Assembly: GCA_964445105.1 (NCBI GenBank)
Contig: CAYUJS010000004.1
Span: 1 to 64,000, forward strand
DNA length: 64,000 nt
Source: CAWBNS01 sp964445105
GTDB lineage: Bacteria > Chlamydiota > Chlamydiia > Chlamydiales > JAJFMA01
Reading direction: 5' to 3'
The stretch's first letter is position 1. Each line of letters begins with the position of its first letter. Made by a program: the position numbers and the translations under genes. This document shows, one piece after another, positions 9,612-18,928 of the stretch. Below the pieces are notes generated by a model, which was not told the DNA's origin, searched no databases, and saw nothing but the letters and a program-made list of their open reading frames with translations.

Positions 9612-10772
9612 ATGGAAATAATAAGCTACATCGACCCGAACAATCATTTTCTAGCAGAACAAAGTGTGGCTCTTTCTATACAGACAAGGAAAGACGAACG
9701 GGTAGCCATTCTTTTTAATAAAAGCCTTTCAGAAAGTTGTTTTTTAAAAGTTCAGGGGGAGTGGAAAAGGCTGCATGCGTACGATGTACCGAAAGAATTG
9801 GTAAATAAAACGTGGTTGCAATTGAGCGCTCTGTTGGAGGTAGCCAGCCTGCGAGTGTCCCAGTATGATGATGGCGATCACAGGCTTTCCTTGCGCTTTG
9901 GGCTAAACGGCGGGATGTTTCGCCAAGAGGTCGATAGGTTAAAGGATTTGGAAGGCTACCAGCAAATGATTGCTCAAGTGGAGCGGGAGTTTCTTGCGGT
10001 TCCGGTTATGACACTGAACCCTGTGACCAACGCTCTGGTAAGAGCTGGCGCCGGCGCTGGTTTCGGAGCACTTGGTGTGGGGTTGGGCTTGGGGGCGACC
10101 GCGCTTATTGCCCTTGCCGCTGGCCCGATTGGCTGGGCTGTAGCTGGGGCGGGCATTGGTTTCTGTCTCGTTGGGGCGATTGTACTCGGCACCTGTGGGT
10201 GGCTGTTCGCTTCGTACCGCTTGGAAGAGCCAAACAGGGCTAAAGAAAAGTTGAACGATATATTTGAAAAATATGCTCAGATCCAGGTCTATATGGACAC
10301 AAGAGATACTGAGGCCGCCGGCAGAGAGTCTGTCCGGCTGTATCAGCAATTGCAAACCGATGGATATATAAAAAATGCAAGTGATTATGGTTTTGAATTA
10401 AACGATAGTTCGTTTAAAACACTAGTTAAGCATTTTAAAATCGATAAAAAATATTCTGTTTTGTTTACAGCGAAGTTTCTCGTTTTGTCTGTGTTAGCAT
10501 GTATGCCAGCAGAATTTACAGACGGCCGCCGTCGTCCCACCTTAGCGATTATTACTCACTTTGAGCGGCTGCTGACCGATGGCTCGACCCGCGGCGTCGA
10601 CGAACCAATTATTCAGAGCGTTTATTTTATACTTGGAATGCTGCTGTCTGCAGAGTATAGTTCCCGAGCTGTTGAGTACTATGAGCGCATATTACCTGCA
10701 AGCGAGCTGTATCCGCTCGCCCAGCGGGCTATCGCGTCTGTAAGAACGCTCCAGGGCCAGGTATCAAGTTAG
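9612..10772 (+). CDS. Inc-like paired-hydrophobic protein B, cassette 1
   Basis: A 386-residue paralogue of the protein encoded at 6785, with the same plan: an N-terminal module ending in RLSLRFGLNGGMF near residue 105, a Gly/Ala-rich double hydrophobic segment (about 140-200), then the helical part with DGYIKNASDYGFEL and LFTAKFLVLSVLACMPAEF. The ATG at 9612 is preceded by AAAGGATTTAAA, matching the other family members; a longer open frame upstream overlaps the J-domain gene and was not used. It is the last gene of cassette 1, whereas in cassette 2 the J-domain gene is last. Confidence 0.75.
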   Translation: MEIISYIDPNNHFLAEQSVALSIQTRKDERVAILFNKSLSESCFLKVQGEWKRLHAYDVPKELVNKTWLQLSALLEVASLRVSQYDDGDHRLSLRFGLNGGMFRQEVDRLKDLEGYQQMIAQVEREFLAVPVMTLNPVTNALVRAGAGAGFGALGVGLGLGATALIALAAGPIGWAVAGAGIGFCLVGAIVLGTCGWLFASYRLEEPNRAKEKLNDIFEKYAQIQVYMDTRDTEAAGRESVRLYQQLQTDGYIKNASDYGFELNDSSFKTLVKHFKIDKKYSVLFTAKFLVLSVLACMPAEFTDGRRRPTLAIITHFERLLTDGSTRGVDEPIIQSVYFILGMLLSAEYSSRAVEYYERILPASELYPLAQRAIASVRTLQGQVSS

Positions 10773-10868
10773 AATAGCGAGTTTGTTCGTTTCACAGATA
10801 ACGTGGCGTAAACCCACTCTATCTCAGCGTTGGTGCATTCGCCGCTGCTCGCGAAGATACGCCTAGAA

Positions 10869-10910
10869 CCTACATTCCTAGGCCATCGGCCCACCGTTTT
10901 GAATTAGCCC
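10869..10910. repeat. Right arm of the inverted repeat also seen at 14-54
   Basis: This is the inverted partner of 14-54, with a near-identical core and a few mismatches at the poly-T run. It lies about 100 bases after cassette 1 and 120 bases before the IS left end. Confidence 0.65.
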
Positions 10911-11126
10911 AGATTTAACCCCCCGCGCCTCCCAACAAGAGGACGACCAAGAGGATAACCTGAAGCGATTTGAGCTTTTAACAGGAAAAAATCCCTTGAG
11001 AAAGCGTGTTTTTAGCTGCTTGTTAACCCAGGGCGTTTTCTTTATAAAGATTTGACACGTTAATTCCGTCCATGTGCGCGCGTTGGCTTAGATAGATCGG
11101 CGTTATCATGTACGCGCCGGGCGATT

Positions 11127-12308
11127 TTAGGAGCAGGACCCTGCCTGGCGGATAAATCCACTTAGGAGTTCTAGCACATAGCTGTCATTCCACATCGCCT
11201 TGCGCTGCTTAGCTGCTAATCCTTTGCCCTTTATCGTGTCTTGCTTCAGCAGACAATAGGCTATCCTCCTAAAGAGAGCCAAATTCTCTGCAGAGCTTCC
11301 AGTGTTTGCTTGGGATGCATCATCGTAAAAGAAGACGTCTAAAATCCAGTGTAATTGGTTCTCTATCCCCCAGTGTGATCGAATGGCGCTAGCGGCCGTC
11401 TTGGCTTTCATGCTTTTGCTGGTGATGTAGTAGCGGCACTCTTCGGTGGTCTTACCTTTGAGCGTCCTGGTTGATTTGATTTCGATTAGCGCTTGGAGAT
11501 CCCCCTCCACTCGCCCCGACATGCTAGCCAATCGAGGTCTTCAATAACTGTTACTTCCCGTTTTTCTTCCCTGCTGTGGCCCTTGTCGGTCGTAGTGGCT
11601 CGGCTGCAGCCGGTCTCTTCGTAGTCCACAGCCCTTGCCTGCTGAAAAAAGCTCTCGGCTTCGGCATGCAGTGTACCTTTGTTACCTTTTAGCGCGATCA
11701 CGTAATGCCCGCCGCGTTCTCTAATCGCGTTAACTATTTGTTTTTGGCATCCCATCGCATCGATGGTGACAACCGCATCCTTAACGTCAATCACCTTAAG
11801 TAATTCCGGGATCGCTGTTATCTCGTTGGATTTTTCCTTTGTCTTGATCTGTCCAAGCAAAAGCCCTCTTGTGCTGTCATAAGCACTTAACATAGTGAAC
11901 CGGGCCTTTTTTCGCCCCCTCAGAGCTTTGCCGTCTATGGCGACTCGCTTGGCACTCTTGAGCGGTAGCTCGTCAGCTATTGGCGCAATCCACCTAGTAA
12001 ACACCTCGTTCAGCATGCTGGGGTTAGCGCGTGTCACGAGCCACCAAAAAGCCATGTACCCAGGAGTTTGGTCGATTCCGAGTATGGAGCGGAAGATGGA
12101 GGCCTTTTCCTGAGCATGCTGATGTATTCCTCTGATAAACTTGGCTTCAGGCAAGCGTCGCTGCCAAGATAATCAAGAGCATGCCATAAAAAGGATAGCG
12201 GAGGTTTTCCTGCTCGCGTGGGTCAGAGATCTCAGTAAAAGCATGCTCTACTGCTGTCTTGCAGGTCTCAATGCCGGCACTGCGATCAGCTTCATCATAC
12301 TCGAATTG
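11127..12308 (-). pseudogene. Broken ISAs1-family (H-repeat type) DDE transposase
   Basis: Family marks are visible in three frames. The N-terminal SDPREQENLRYPF block lies at about 12200-12240. The middle part contains VAIDGKALRGRKK, DAMGCQKQIV and HYVIALKGNKGTLH. The C-terminal part contains HWGIENQLHWILDVFFYDDASQ. Lesions include an extra T in the T-run near 12205, a deletion near 12155 where the usual continuation after the LAATL block is missing, and a missing G in the G-run at 11501-11505. Restoring that G joins GEWRG to DLQALIEIK in frame. With three lesions it is inactive unless the homopolymer changes are sequencing errors. Confidence 0.75.
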
Positions 12309-12594
12309 TTTTTTTTGAGGTTGACCGGACTAGTTCTTGAAACTCTTGCTTGGGAGCCTCATTTTCGGGTACTTTGCTGATCGGAGCTTCCTGTGGTTTG
12401 GCAGGATTTTTGAAGGTATAAAGGATGTGCCGCCATTGTGCTATCTGCTCTTCAGACAGCTTACCAAGCCGGAGAACAATTTCCTTACGAACCTTGCCCT
12501 CAACCCTGATGTACCTAGCCAGGCTGTAAGGTTTGTATTCTTTACCGCCGTTCTTTTTTGAACTCCAGTGTAAGTGTAAGCGAGCAAAATCCAT
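12295..12594 (-). pseudogene. N-terminal fragment of a second transposase type (IS1634/IS4-like)
   Basis: The 99-residue frame reads like the start of IS1634-type transposases: a basic opening, SLARYIRVEGKVRKEIVLRLGKLSEEQ, then a short linker. It stops where the ISAs1-like reading begins. It lies inside the same pair of terminal repeats. It may be a nested insertion remnant or a real upstream orf of this element; I cannot tell which. Confidence 0.45.
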
Positions 12595-12757
12595 ATAACC
12601 TAGACTACATTTAAATTTACCGTTAGATATTATTTTGTACAGAAAAACATGTCAATGAGCTAGGCTGCAAAAAAATAGAAAAAATTTCAGAAAAATGCTT
12701 TAAAAAGGGTTGTAGGCCATAAAATTAAATGTAAATTTTTATAAAGAAAACGCCCTG

Positions 12758-12810
12758 ACCCAATCTACGTTTTTTGGAGCGGTTTTTTTTGCGATCCGAA
12801 TTGCTGACCC
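12758..12810. repeat. Short dispersed repeat, copy 1
   Basis: About 50 bases (CAATCTACG, a T-run, GGAGCGG, a T-run, GCGAYCCGAATT) recur at 35938-35990 in the same orientation. In this copy it abuts the IS end, and at the other site it abuts a family 1 MITE. Confidence 0.55.
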
Positions 12811-13354
12811 GGAATAGCTAGCATTCTTTCAGTACCTCCAAGCATCTCTTCAGCAAGGAAGATTCGAAGCCCTGGCTGAGTATGATTTCGGTAAACGCAG
12901 ACTTTTCAAGCTCGCCATTAGCAAAAAAGGTGCACAGCAAGCCCCTGCTGATGGTACCATGCCGCGGCACAAAGGTCGCTCTCAGTATTCTAAAAATATC
13001 TTTTGTTCATTGTTTTTTGCGTTCTTCGATTGTTTGGCGTGTCATATCGTCCTTCCGATTCTTTTACAGGAGAATGAGGGGCGTCGGCACCCCTGCGAGA
13101 CGCTTACGTAAGCCCCTCGATCCTAGCATCGGATTTCTTTTTTTTGGCGGCGACTTCGTCGAATCTGGCGATGGGCATTCTGACCAGAGGGATCATTTGG
13201 TCGTTAGGAATTGGTGGGAGCTGGATCATACCTAGGCATATTCGTTCAAAAAATACTTAGAATTAAAAAAGATTTTTGGGACATTACACTGACTTATCGA
13301 GAAGTTACCCAAATAAAGAGGCTTAGCTCGCTAAGAGCAGTTATATGTGAATTT
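12811..13354. other. Spacer before cassette 2 with possible gene remnants
   Basis: No intact gene was found. On the minus strand short readable pieces occur (about 13220-13110 and 13050-12830, the latter including a long run without a stop), which could be remnants of a lost gene. A GGGGCGTCGGCACCCC hairpin lies near 13078. A solo end of MITE family 2 lies at 13289-13310. Confidence 0.35.
13289..13310. repeat. Solo terminal fragment of MITE family 2
   Basis: The 22 bases ending in GAGAAGTTACCC match the right terminal inverted repeat of the elements at 27224-27350 and 53599-53723, with one or two mismatches. No partner end lies within a few hundred bases. Confidence 0.5.
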
Positions 13355-13455
13355 TTGTTTTGAACTAAAAGAAGTTATAGTCTAGCTTAGGCTTTTCTGC
13401 AGAATCCGAAGAGTTATTAAATGCAGAGTTTACGCTTCACTCAAAGGGAACAGTT
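13355..13455 (+). promoter_or_regulatory. Candidate promoter/leader of cassette 2
   Basis: Noncoding sequence homologous to the stretch before the first patatin gene, including TAAAAGAAGTTATAGTCTA, GAATCCGAA and AGAGTTTACGCTTCACTCAA. A TATAGT hexamer is a possible -10 box. AAGGGA stands before the ATG. Confidence 0.45.
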
Positions 13456-14823
13456 ATGCATACAGCCCAATTTAGTGGTTTAGAGAAAGAGACCGTATTA
13501 GTCAAAACCTGGCCGTGTGCTAGGGGAACGGTCGGCCTTTACCTTCGCCCTGGCCGAAAGGCAGAGGCGCTTGTCTTAGGCACCGACAATAAAGTATCTC
13601 GCATTTCCCAATTTTGGATCTCTGGGTTGCCGGTCACGTTTTTAGAGGAATCGATAGAAACACAACGTCGGTGCCTATCCGAAACATGTGTGCGCTTGGC
13701 TTCCGTTGGGTCCTCTGGTTATCGTCTCTACATAGACCCCAAGCTAAATGGCGGAATGTTTAGCATGGCGGTGGCGGGCTTGTCTGCCCAGTTAGGGGCT
13801 GATCGGTTGCCTGAACGGGCCGTAGCTTTTCAGCCAAAATCTTTGGAGAGCGGAAGGGATGGCCGCTTCAAAATTCTATCGTTGGATGGCGGGGGAACAA
13901 GGGGCATTATTCCTCTAAAAGTTTTAGCTCATCTGGAAAGGTTGATCGGCCCTGCTCACGAAACGTTTGATCTGATAGGCGGCACCTCTACCGGCGGGAT
14001 GATCGCTCTGGGGCTTTCTAGGGCAATCCCAGCTACAGCTATCCTCGACGTATACCTCAATCGCTCTGGCGAATTATTCGTGGAAAATAGCCACCCCTGG
14101 GTCCATAACGCCGTCGCAGCTGTCGCTAGCAGCGTTGGGGTGGGTAGAGAGACCCTATTGAGGGCGTTGTTTAACAATCCTGTCTATTCGGACATCGGTG
14201 TTAAGCGCATTACGGCCGAGCTTTTCGGGCAGAGCGCTATGAAAGATGCCTTAACCAATGTTCTGATCACGGCTGTAGATGTCACTTTGCCCCATTCTCC
14301 CACGACCTGTTTCTTTCATAATCTTGATCGACCCTCTGCATTCTATGCGATGCAGGATGTTGCCCGGGCAACATCCGCGGCGCCCACCTATTTTCCGCAG
14401 GTACAGCTGGGGGGTCTTAAGTATGTCGACGGGGGGCTAACCTGCAACAACCCCGCTCTCGAATGCCACCTTCATGCTAGTACTTACAGGATACGACCTG
14501 AGTCTGAATACTGTCTTTCTTTAGGGACTGGCTTTTCTGATGTGGAGGGGATCGGTAACGATAACCATAACCTCCTTTATTGGGCCCACTCCATCTTCCC
14601 TACCGTTAGCAGCGCGGCGTCAAATACGGTGGATGAAAGGCTTACGGGTATTTTAGGGGATCGTTACTTGAGAATTACTCCTCGCCTAGAACACGAAATC
14701 CCTTTAGACGCTTGCAACTACGCGGCTCTTCGTGCACTTGAGGAAGTGGGACAGCAGCTTGTTGAAGAGCGCCAAGACGATATCAGAGATATTGCTCTTG
14801 CCCTTCGTCCTGAATTACTTTAA
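13456..14823 (+). CDS. Patatin-like phospholipase, cassette 2
   Basis: A full-length paralogue of the first patatin (also 455 residues, no gaps apparent), with all catalytic marks at the same positions: DGGGTRG 144-150, GTSTG 176-180 and DGG 325-327. The N-terminal 135 residues diverge more than the catalytic part (for example residues 103-130) but keep RLYIDPKLNGGMF. Both copies keep the dyad and the surrounding KYVDGGLTCNNPALEC segment, so both are probably under selection. The next gene starts 24 bases downstream, as in cassette 1. Confidence 0.9.
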   Translation: MHTAQFSGLEKETVLVKTWPCARGTVGLYLRPGRKAEALVLGTDNKVSRISQFWISGLPVTFLEESIETQRRCLSETCVRLASVGSSGYRLYIDPKLNGGMFSMAVAGLSAQLGADRLPERAVAFQPKSLESGRDGRFKILSLDGGGTRGIIPLKVLAHLERLIGPAHETFDLIGGTSTGGMIALGLSRAIPATAILDVYLNRSGELFVENSHPWVHNAVAAVASSVGVGRETLLRALFNNPVYSDIGVKRITAELFGQSAMKDALTNVLITAVDVTLPHSPTTCFFHNLDRPSAFYAMQDVARATSAAPTYFPQVQLGGLKYVDGGLTCNNPALECHLHASTYRIRPESEYCLSLGTGFSDVEGIGNDNHNLLYWAHSIFPTVSSAASNTVDERLTGILGDRYLRITPRLEHEIPLDACNYAALRALEEVGQQLVEERQDDIRDIALALRPELL

Positions 14824-14847
14824 CAGATTTAACAGCAAGGATTCAAA

Positions 14848-16017
14848 ATGAACACGATAGGTTGTGCTGAGACAAACGCCTGTGATTCAGCAAGGCAAGG
14901 CTCGACTCTTTATCTACAAACAGATAAGGGTGAGCGATTGGTTCTTATTTTTAAAGAAACTTTATTGAAGAGCTGTTTCCTCAACGTTCAAGATGGCTGG
15001 AAGCAGCTTCAATCGTACGATATACCTAAAGAGCTGATCAATAAAACGCCTCAGCAATTGAACAGCCTACTGGCGGCAGCTAGCCTTCAGATTTCGCAAT
15101 TCGATAACGGCGATCACAGACTTTCCTTGCGCTTTGGGCTGAACGGGGGGATGTTTCGCAGAGAATTGGCTCAGCTTAGTGAGATCGAAGGCTACCACCA
15201 AATGATCGCGCAAGTCGAAAGAGAATTTCTCTCAGTCCCAGTTAGAGTGATAGACCCTGCCACCGGCAACCTCATCAAAGGCGGAGCTGCGTTGGGCGTG
15301 GGCGCGCTGGGAAGCGGCCTGGGCATGGGCGCCGTCGCTCTTCTCGCTACCAATCCCGCAGGGTGGCTAGTGATGGGGGCCGTTGGCGCAGTCGGCGCGG
15401 TTGTGTTTGGCGCTTGCGGTTGGCTATTTGCGTCCAGCGAACTGGATCGACATAATCGTGAAGCGGAGCAAGATAAGGCGCGCCTCAATAGTCTATTCGA
15501 GAAATACGCTGCGATTCAGATCGATCTCGAAAAGAGAAACTTGGCGGGTGCTGGCGTCAAATCTGTCGAGCTATACCAACAGCTAATAAATGATAGTTAT
15601 ATAAAAAATGCGACTGATTACGATTTTGAGTTAGACCATGGCGCTTTTGATTTGCTGGGTAGACACTTTGCGAGGGACAAAAAGGCTGCTGTCTTATTTG
15701 CCGCAAAGTTCCTTATTTTGTCCGTTCTGGCTGGTATACCGACAGAATTTGGTGAAGGCCGGGCACGCCGCCTTCGTCCCACAGCTGCTATCATCCGCCA
15801 TCTGGAAGAGCTGCTCGACCAACCGGATCGCGCTGTCGACGAACCAATCGTTGAGACTGTCTATTTTATTCTTGGTGATCTGTTGTACAAAACGCAGCGT
15901 TATCCCCGAGCCATCGAATATTTTCAGCGCATATCTGCCGCGAACGTAGAATTGCAACAGAATGCTCGCTTGATGGTACAACACGTGAGGGGGCTTCAAA
16001 GAACCCTTAATTATTAG
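14848..16017 (+). CDS. Inc-like paired-hydrophobic protein C, cassette 2
   Basis: A 389-residue family member with the N-terminal module ending in RLSLRFGLNGGMF, the Gly/Ala-rich hydrophobic pair (about residues 145-200, turn NPAGW), then the helical region with YIKNATDYDFEL and LFAAKFLILSVLAGIPTEF. It occupies the same position after the patatin gene as the protein encoded at 6785 and is closest to it by eye. An AGCAAGGATTCAAA ribosome-site region precedes the ATG. Confidence 0.75.
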   Translation: MNTIGCAETNACDSARQGSTLYLQTDKGERLVLIFKETLLKSCFLNVQDGWKQLQSYDIPKELINKTPQQLNSLLAAASLQISQFDNGDHRLSLRFGLNGGMFRRELAQLSEIEGYHQMIAQVEREFLSVPVRVIDPATGNLIKGGAALGVGALGSGLGMGAVALLATNPAGWLVMGAVGAVGAVVFGACGWLFASSELDRHNREAEQDKARLNSLFEKYAAIQIDLEKRNLAGAGVKSVELYQQLINDSYIKNATDYDFELDHGAFDLLGRHFARDKKAAVLFAAKFLILSVLAGIPTEFGEGRARRLRPTAAIIRHLEELLDQPDRAVDEPIVETVYFILGDLLYKTQRYPRAIEYFQRISAANVELQQNARLMVQHVRGLQRTLNY

Positions 16018-16140
16018 GTCGGTGTTCCGCCTAATTTGGGTAAGCGCTCCTACTAGCTAGGCGGCAGCCTGTTATAGGAGCGCTGGGGTGCGTATTTGAG
16101 CCTGAACTATTTTAATGCGTCAAAAACTAAGGGCCGTAAT

Positions 16141-18885
16141 ATGGAAACGACAGATTATTTAGGAATGAGGAGCTGTGGTTCATTGCGGCAGGAGCCAGCC
16201 CTCCATCTTCGGACGGGTAAGGGCGAACGCATAGCTATTCTTTTTAGAGATTCCTTGTCCGAAAACTGTTTTCTTAAAGTTCAGGGCGAATGGAAGAAGC
16301 TGCATTTTTATGATTTGCCGAAAGAGTTGAAAAATAAAACATCGGCACAGCTAAGCGCTTTGCTGCAGGCGGCTGCCCTTCGGGTGTCGCGGTTTGATAA
16401 TGGCGATCATAGACTTGTCTTGCAGCTTGGCTTAAAGGGCGGCGTTTTTGACCAGGAAATCGCCCAGCTGCGGGCGATTGGGGGCTACCAGCAAATTATT
16501 GCTCAGGTAGAAAAAGAATTCCTCGCGGTCGTAAATCCTCCCACTGCTAACCTCTTGCGGATCGGGGCTGTAGCGGGCGTAGGTCTGGGGGCGAGTGCTG
16601 TTGCTCTCCTTTCTAGTGCCCCGGATGGCTGGCTGGTTACTGGGGCTCGCCTCACCGGTGCGGTTGCATTGGGGGCTTGCGGTTGGGTTGGCGTTTCTGT
16701 TATGCAGAGTGAGCGCAGCCCGGAAGCCAGGCAAGACAGCAAAAAATTAAACGATATTTTTCAAATATACGCTGACACCCAGCTTAATCTCGCTAAAGGG
16801 AATACTGCAGCTGCCAATGCAGGATCTGTTAGGCTATACCAGCAATTGCGAAGAGATGGGTATATAAAAAATGAAACCGAGCACACTTTTGACTTAGATC
16901 GTTTTTCGTTCGACAAATTGGCCAGGCATTTTGAAAGCACCCAAAGAGCCTCGCTTGTTTTTACGGCAAAATTTCTTGTTTTGTCTGTTTTAGCTGGCTT
17001 GCCAGTAGAATTTGGGAAGGACCGAGGGCGGCAGCGTGTTCGCCCGACAGCTACTATTATCAGCCAGTTAGAGGCTTTGATTGACCGATCAGGCCGCGGC
17101 GTTGACGAGCCAGTCGTCCAGGCCGTCTATTTTATGCTGGAACAGTTAACGCAGTGTTCTAGTCGAGAAATCGCCCAGCTGAGGGTGGTTGAAGGCTATT
17201 CACAAATTATCGCTCAGATAGAAAGAGAATTCCTCGCGGTAGTGAACTCTCCCGCTACTAACCTCTTGAAAATCGGGGTTGGCTTCAACGGTGAGGCTGC
17301 ATTTGGAGTTTTTTGGCAAAATAGAAAAAAGTTAAATGATATTTTTAAAGTATATGCTGACACTCAGCTTAATCTCGCCAAAGGGAATACTGCGGCTGCC
17401 AACGCAGGATCTGTTGGGCTATACCAGCAATTACGAAGAGATGGGTATATAAAAAATGAAACCGAGTACACTTTTGACTTAGATCGTTTTTCGTTCGACA
17501 AGTTGGCCAAGCATTTTGAAAGCAACCAAAGAGCCTCACTTGTTTTCACAGCAAAGTTCCTTGTGTTGTCTGTTTTAGCTGGCTTGCCAGCAGAATTTGG
17601 GGATCAAGGACGGCAGCGCGTTCGCCCAATAGCTAATCTTATCGGCCACTTAGAGGCTCTGGTCGACCAATCAGGTCGCAGCATTGACGAGTCGGTTGTT
17701 CAGGCCGTCTATTTTATAATGGGGGACCTGCTATACCAAACGCAGTGCTATGGTCGGGCAGTTGATTGCTTTCAACGTATACCGCCTTGCATCCCAGAAC
17801 TGCACCAGAGTGCGTGCCGGATGGTAGCTCACATAAGCGTACTTCAGAACGGCAGCAATGAGAGGCTCTCGGCCAGCGACATGTCACAAGAGCTAGCGCC
17901 TGGAAGGCCCGTAGCCTCTAGCAGTAGGCTCCGACAATTAGATAGCGCTCCAAAAGCAAGGCGCCAAATGTCGCAACCTGATTACGGCAGTCGCGCGCTT
18001 TCTTTGTACCCTGGCTCAAGTAGTGGTGCATTTCACCGAGAAATCGCCCAGCTGAAGGCTGTGGAAGGCTGTCACCAAAGCATTACAACGCTAGAAAGAG
18101 ACTTCCTGAGGCTCTCCCCCGCGATGATAGGCCCCGCGGCTGCTCGCCTTGTCAAAGGCGGGGTTGCGGTGGGTGCCGGGCTTGCAGGCGGAGGCATAGG
18201 AGTAGGCACTGTTGCTCTTTTCGCCGCCAATCCAGCTGGCTGGGCGGTTCTGGGAGCCGGTCTTGTCGGTGCAGCCGCAGTAGGGGCTTGCGGGTGGATG
18301 TTCGCTTCTGATCGATTGGATAAACATAATGCGGAGGCTCAGCGAGGCAAAGAATTAGAAAGTGTTTTTGAAAGATATGCTGATATTCAATTTACCCTTG
18401 CTCAAGGAGATGTTTTAGCTGCTAATGCTAAATCTATTAAGTTTTACGAACAGTTGAAAGGTAATGGATACATAAAAAATGCAACTGATTATGCTTTCGA
18501 TTTAGATGAGCGTGCATTTAGCAATCTAGTTAACCGTTTTGAAAGAGAGAAAAGAGCTGCTGCGTTGTTTACGGTAAAATTTCTTATTCTATCTGTTTTG
18601 GCTGGTATGCCGGCGGAATTTTTGGAAGGTCGCGCGCGCCGCTTTCGTCCGACGACTGCCATCATAGCTTATTTTGAGGCCTTGATCGATGGAGTAGAAC
18701 GCGGCGTTGAGGAGCGGCTTATTCATGCCGTTTATTTTATTCTTGGAGATCTGCTGTATAGGACGCAGTGTTACGCCCGAGCGATTGCTTACCTCCAGCG
18801 CATACCTCCGCATAGTGCAGAATTATACCAGGGAGCCCGTCAGATGGTGGCGGAGATAGGCAGCCTTCAGATGGCCTTTGATTAG
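16141..18885 (+). CDS. Threefold fused Inc-like protein D, cassette 2
   Basis: The 914-residue product is three family units joined head to tail. Unit 1 (about residues 1-345) is complete, although the DGD-type linker is shortened. Unit 2 (about 346-580) starts at the REIAQLRVVEGY block and lacks both the N-terminal module and most of the hydrophobic pair. Unit 3 (about 615-914) regains a hydrophobic pair (ANPAGWAVLGAGLVG) and a vestigial N-terminal end. Units 1 and 2 are very similar at DNA level in the DGYIKNETE region, which points to recent internal duplication. The ATG at 16141 follows GGGCCGTAAT; the ribosome site is weak. Confidence 0.7.
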   Translation: METTDYLGMRSCGSLRQEPALHLRTGKGERIAILFRDSLSENCFLKVQGEWKKLHFYDLPKELKNKTSAQLSALLQAAALRVSRFDNGDHRLVLQLGLKGGVFDQEIAQLRAIGGYQQIIAQVEKEFLAVVNPPTANLLRIGAVAGVGLGASAVALLSSAPDGWLVTGARLTGAVALGACGWVGVSVMQSERSPEARQDSKKLNDIFQIYADTQLNLAKGNTAAANAGSVRLYQQLRRDGYIKNETEHTFDLDRFSFDKLARHFESTQRASLVFTAKFLVLSVLAGLPVEFGKDRGRQRVRPTATIISQLEALIDRSGRGVDEPVVQAVYFMLEQLTQCSSREIAQLRVVEGYSQIIAQIEREFLAVVNSPATNLLKIGVGFNGEAAFGVFWQNRKKLNDIFKVYADTQLNLAKGNTAAANAGSVGLYQQLRRDGYIKNETEYTFDLDRFSFDKLAKHFESNQRASLVFTAKFLVLSVLAGLPAEFGDQGRQRVRPIANLIGHLEALVDQSGRSIDESVVQAVYFIMGDLLYQTQCYGRAVDCFQRIPPCIPELHQSACRMVAHISVLQNGSNERLSASDMSQELAPGRPVASSSRLRQLDSAPKARRQMSQPDYGSRALSLYPGSSSGAFHREIAQLKAVEGCHQSITTLERDFLRLSPAMIGPAAARLVKGGVAVGAGLAGGGIGVGTVALFAANPAGWAVLGAGLVGAAAVGACGWMFASDRLDKHNAEAQRGKELESVFERYADIQFTLAQGDVLAANAKSIKFYEQLKGNGYIKNATDYAFDLDERAFSNLVNRFEREKRAAALFTVKFLILSVLAGMPAEFLEGRARRFRPTTAIIAYFEALIDGVERGVEERLIHAVYFILGDLLYRTQCYARAIAYLQRIPPHSAELYQGARQMVAEIGSLQMAFD

Positions 18886-18928
18886 AATAGCGATTTTTTA
18901 CGTTCCATAAATTAACAAAGGATAGAAC

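Larger units (their letters stand above)
11029..12757 (-). mobile_element. Decayed IS element, ISAs1 family, with 25-bp terminal inverted repeats
   Basis: Both ends carry a 25-bp inverted repeat starting CAGGGCGTTTTC and ending TATAAANATTT (11029-11053 and 12733-12757), with one mismatch. The 1729-bp interval holds a broken ISAs1-type transposase and, upstream of it, a fragment resembling another transposase N-terminus. No clear target-site duplication is visible, in keeping with an old copy. The element separates the two phospholipase cassettes. Confidence 0.7.
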
